Assembly (NCBI RefSeq): GCF_018446385.1
Contig: NC_055990.1
Coordinates: 22,687,558 to 22,751,557, forward strand
Origin: Zingiber officinale
Taxonomy: Eukaryota > Streptophyta > Magnoliopsida > Zingiberales > Zingiberaceae
DNA: 64,000 nt
Direction of reading: 5' to 3'
Shown: in pieces, positions 60,601-64,000 of the stretch
How the letters are laid out: the number at the start of each line of letters is the position of its first letter
How positions within the stretch are numbered: position 1 is the first letter of the stretch
The notes under the pieces: generated by a model
What the model saw: the letters and a program-made list of their open reading frames with translations, nothing else
Told to the model about the DNA's origin: nothing
Database searches by the model: none
Made by a program: the position numbers and the translations under genes

Positions 60601-62295
60601 GATGCAGCTACGTGGGTCGATCCTGAGCTAGTCACGATCATCATGCATGCTATATCGCTCTAAACTCGAGCTACCGAGTCCGAGTGATGATAGCTCGAAC
60701 AGTTGCCCAAGCCCGAGTGGGTTGTCGACGTCAAATGGACGCACGAGCCCAAGTGGGCTGCGATCGATGAACTCCCACGAGCACCTGAGCTGCTAAACCT
60801 GAGCAACTATCGAACTTGAGTGTCGAGTGTCAAACACCCGAGTATTGAATTCCCAAGCACTGAGTGGCTGAGAGTCTCCAATCAAGTGCACCCCGAATCC
60901 CTATTGCTAACTATGATGGGAACATTATTCTACGCTATCTCATTTATTGCTTCTTTTCTCCTGAGTTGAATAGAATCAGATGGATCTCATCGGCTAACTC
61001 CCAACAAGTCCTTTGACGTATTTATTCCTCATAGAGTCTAAATACAACAGATGATGACGAGCCCCCAAGGTGGGGACCGAAGGTCAATAGACCGGAGTAG
61101 AAAGTAATCAAAGTCTAAGGTAGGTAATCCGAGTAACTTACCCGATGAATCCTTCCCATGTCGATCGGCTAGAGTTGATCGAACATCTCAAGAACCCACC
61201 TCATCATTCGGATGTCATCGGAGTCCAGCTCCACACTTAATTACTTACGGAGTTCTGCTCCCCATCATACTTCAATCGACTTGAATCTATCAAATATCCT
61301 AGGGGCCCAACTCCCCACTCAATTACTTACGGGATTCTGTTCCCGATCACACTTCAATCGACTTGAGCCTATCAGACATCCACTCGGATGTCATCGGGGT
61401 CTAGCTCTCCACTCAACTACTTACGGAATTCTACTTCCTATCACACTCCGATCGACTAATACCGATTAGACATTTCAAGGTCATCACAACTCCCCACTCG
61501 GATGTCATCGGAGCCCAACTCCCCACTCAACTACTTACGGGGCTCTACTCCCCATCATACTTCAATCGAGTAATGTTGATCAAATATCCCAAAGGCCTAC
61601 TCGGATGTCATTGAGGTCCAACTCCCCGCTCAAATACTTATGAGGGCATGCTCTCCATCGCACTTCTATTGGTTAATAATGATCAGACATTCAGGGGTCC
61701 AACTCTCCACTTAGCTACTTACAGGCCTAGTCACCCCCAACAGGAAACTAGGCTCCTTGTCCTCGACACATCTCCCTACTAGTGGGTCATACGACCAGTG
61801 ACCCATTAAGCTTTCTGGTCCATGAACTCACTTAGTCATTAATATTTCATATGGATTTGTCAGAAAGTCAAAGAGACCATATTCTTGCATAGATAAAACA
61901 TACTCCTCCTATATCTATGATGAGACTATTGGATATACTGAAAGCATGGCGATTAGACATGTTATCTACTAGTGATGTGATATCTCATTAATGCAAGGAT
62001 TACAGAGGCATTATAAAAGAAGTCTATCTCTGTTGGTGTAGGTATGCTAGTTGACGAACTCACTTCCTATTCCACTATTCTTCTTCCCTCTAGGATATTG
62101 GCTTAATTGTCAAAGTAGTGTTAAGGACCCCCTGGCCGGCTAACTGATGATATTTTTTCTTCTCCTTCTATTTGTACTTGCAGGCATTCGCAGCTCGAAT
62201 TCTTCTTCCAGTCAACCGCCAAGTCAACTCATCGATAGTTCACCTCTCACCACTTTCAAATGGGATCAAATTTGGTGTCGTCTATGAGAACACTA
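60600..62295 (+). mobile_element. LTR and primer-binding-site region of a Gypsy-like element
   Basis: GC-rich start (GAGCTACCGAGTCCGAG), a tandem array at 61200-61740, a TATA-like ATTATAAAAGAAG near 62015, then ATCAAATTTGGTGTCGTCTATGAGAAC at 62265-62291, which resembles the TTTGGTGCCGTCTGTGGGAA phrase that follows the 5' LTR in many plant Gypsy elements. Internal coding regions are absent because another LTR begins at 62307. Borders are approximate; it is a fossil fragment. Confidence 0.5.
61200..61740 (+). repeat. Minisatellite, 80-115 base units
   Basis: About five units built from CGGATGTCATCGGAGTCCA, CTCCCCACTCAAYTACTTACGG and TCACACTTCAATCGACT phrases, with strong variation between copies. 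It lies inside the LTR-like sequence. Confidence 0.85.
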
Positions 62296-62306
62296 CAACT
62301 GATTTG

Positions 62307-64000
62307 TGTTGGTGCGGTTAGCACTAACGGTTTAACTCAGGTTTTGATGAATGACAAAGTACGTTAAGTTAGTTTTGTTGTAATCTAACACTTTAACTGA
62401 GAGTGCAGGAGAAATCCAACTAGGTCGACGGGCCGACCGGATAGCTGGCACGAAGTCCAGCTAGGTCGACGGGCCGACTGGATAGCTGGCACGAAGTCCA
62501 GCCAGGTCGACGGGCCTACCGGATAGCTAGCACGAAGTCTAGCTAGGTCGACAGGTTAACCGGATAGCTGGCACGAAGTCCAGCTAGGTCAACGGGCCGA
62601 CCGGATAGTTGGCACGAAACTCCAGACCGGTCGACGGGTTGACCAGATGTCTGGCAAACGATAAGTGAAGGTAAGTCACAAGAGGAGAGTGACTGTGAGG
62701 ACGTGTCTCAATTGAGGGACAGAATGCGTCGGTCCAGTTTAAGTCCATTTGGAATCCCTAAACCGAGACCTTGACTAGTTCTTGATCTTGGGAGGACGGA
62801 AACTAATTACTCTATTTATTATATTTGTACTAACACTTGTCTTGCAGGGTATTTAGACTAACACATTTGTTGCAGGGCAAGAAAGCAAGCAAGTAAATAA
62901 AGCTGTCTTCGAGTGAACAGTACCCGAGAGCGCCCTCTATGGCTATGGAAGGCACCTTGGTACTGTTCATGGAAGCCGCTTTCTATGTCTATGGAAGGCG
63001 GCCTACGCGGATAAAATTTGATCGATTCGCAGAAAAGGCGCAACAAATAAATTTTAAAATTATTTTAACTTAAAAATATTTTAAAATTTATTTTAACTTA
63101 AAAATTATTTCAACTTAAAAATATTTTAAAAATTATTTTAGCTTAAAAATTATTTTAAAATTTATTTTAACTTAAAAATATTTTAAAATTTATTTTAACT
63201 TAAAAATTATTTTAACTTAAAAATATTCTAAAATTTGTTTTAACTGAAAAATATTTTAAAATTTATTTTAAATTAAAAGTTATTTTAAAATATTTTTAAA
63301 TTTATTTTAACTTTAAAATATTTTAAAATTAATTTTAACTTTAAAATATTTTAAAATTAATTATAATTTAAAAATATTTTAAAATTTATTTTAAATTTTA
63401 AAATATTTTAAAAAAATATTTTAACTTAAAAATATTTTAAAAATTATTTTAACTTAAAAATTATTTTAAAATTGGTTTTAAATTAAAAATATTTTAAAAT
63501 TTATTTTAACTTAAAAATATTTTGAAATTTATTTTAACTTTTAAATAAATTTTAAAATAATTTTAAGTTAAAATATTTTTTTAAAATAATTTTCAAGTTA
63601 AAATATTTTAAACTTTATTTTAACTTAAAAATATTTTAAAATTTATTTTAACTTAAAAATTATTTAAAATTTTATTTTAACTTAAAAATATTTTAAATTT
63701 ATTTTAACTTAAAAATATTTTAAAATTTATTTTGACTTAAAAATATTTTAACTTAAAAATTATTTAAAAATTATTTTAACTTAAAAATTAGTTTAAAAAC
63801 TATTTTAACTTTAAAATTATTTTAAAATTTATTTTAACTTAAAAAATAATGAACTTACAAATTTATTTTAAAAATTATTTTTTAAAAGAAAAATTAACTT
63901 AAATTTTTTATTTTAAAAATTATTTTAATTTACTTAAATTAAAAAAATAATGTAATGCCAAAGGCGCCCCAAAGGGCACCTCCCGAAGGCGACTCCAACA
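62307..64000 (+). mobile_element. LTR start, TGTTGG family, running past the window
   Basis: Begins TGTTGGTGCGGTTAGCAC, with TTTTGATGAATGAC and GTTAAGTTAG phrases that parallel the start of the LTR at 25376-26290 read on its minus strand. A 60-base array (GAAGTCCAGCTAGGTCGACGGGCCGACCGGATAGCTGG) fills 62410-62660; a GGAAGGCGGC/GGAAGGCACC palindrome-like cassette is at 62920-63005; then an AT-rich array. The family's usual end (ACCCCTCCCCTC...CCAACA) is not seen, so it continues beyond 64000. Confidence 0.6.
63040..63900. repeat. AT-rich tandem array, TTTTAAAATTTATTTTAACTTAAAAATA units
   Basis: More than twenty imperfect copies of units 21-45 bases long made of AAAATATTTTAAAATTTATTTTAACTT phrases, over 90% A+T, self-complementary in places. 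It follows the GC-rich cassette abruptly and is followed by another GGCGCC-type GC-rich stretch at 63960. Confidence 0.95.

Noticed and set aside
62307-64000. TCCAACA at the last bases of the window as the LTR end
   Set aside because: The family's ACCCCTCCCCTC motif that normally precedes the end is absent, and no target duplication can be tested at the border.

Overview
This is plant nuclear DNA. It has intron-rich genes with GT-AG introns, a plant P-class ADH1, actin, xylan glucuronosyltransferase, clock and TGA bZIP genes, and many solo LTRs, a CACTA element, a MITE and an RTE LINE. The long AT-rich spacers, GC-rich single exons and repeat style fit a commelinid monocot. I lean towards the ginger order (Zingiberales), but that is an impression from repeat style and I could not test it.

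Layout. 1-2.2 kb: an LTR fragment and a 5'-truncated RTE LINE, lying in or beyond a SAL1-type phosphatase gene (minus) whose 5' half (four exons) reaches 4.3 kb. 5.1-14.6 kb: a tandem segmental duplication, each copy carrying a complete ten-exon ADH1 gene (minus); the left copy has lost the usual stop codon and gains 16 residues. 15.2-17.5 kb: a GUX/glycogenin-like xylan glucuronosyltransferase (minus). 17.5-32.2 kb: accessory DNA dominated by a dead CACTA transposon split by three solo LTRs, each with a visible 5-bp target duplication. 32.2-39.4 kb: an actin gene (minus) and an ELM1 mitochondrial-fission gene (plus), divergently transcribed. 39.9-41.1 kb: a Harbinger-type MITE swollen by about 0.8 kb of pyrimidine-rich repeat. 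41.7-42.8 kb: a short ROP-GAP with CRIB and RhoGAP regions (plus). 43.7-46.7 kb: LTR sequence and a fourth solo LTR. 47.7-53.2 kb: a clock pseudo-response regulator (plus). 56.1-59.3 kb: a TGA9/TGA10-type bZIP factor (minus) with one GC-AG intron. 60.6-64 kb: LTR-derived repeats and a very AT-rich array.

The genes form no operon or obvious pathway cluster; they are unrelated single-copy-type plant genes separated by transposable elements. All exon coordinates were read by eye from splice signals, reading-frame continuity and recalled family sequences. For every complete gene the exon lengths sum to an open frame. The most unusual features are the ADH1 pair with its stop-loss copy, the nested CACTA locus, and a set of TG...CA solo LTRs that share a frame but carry different palindrome-rich cassettes.
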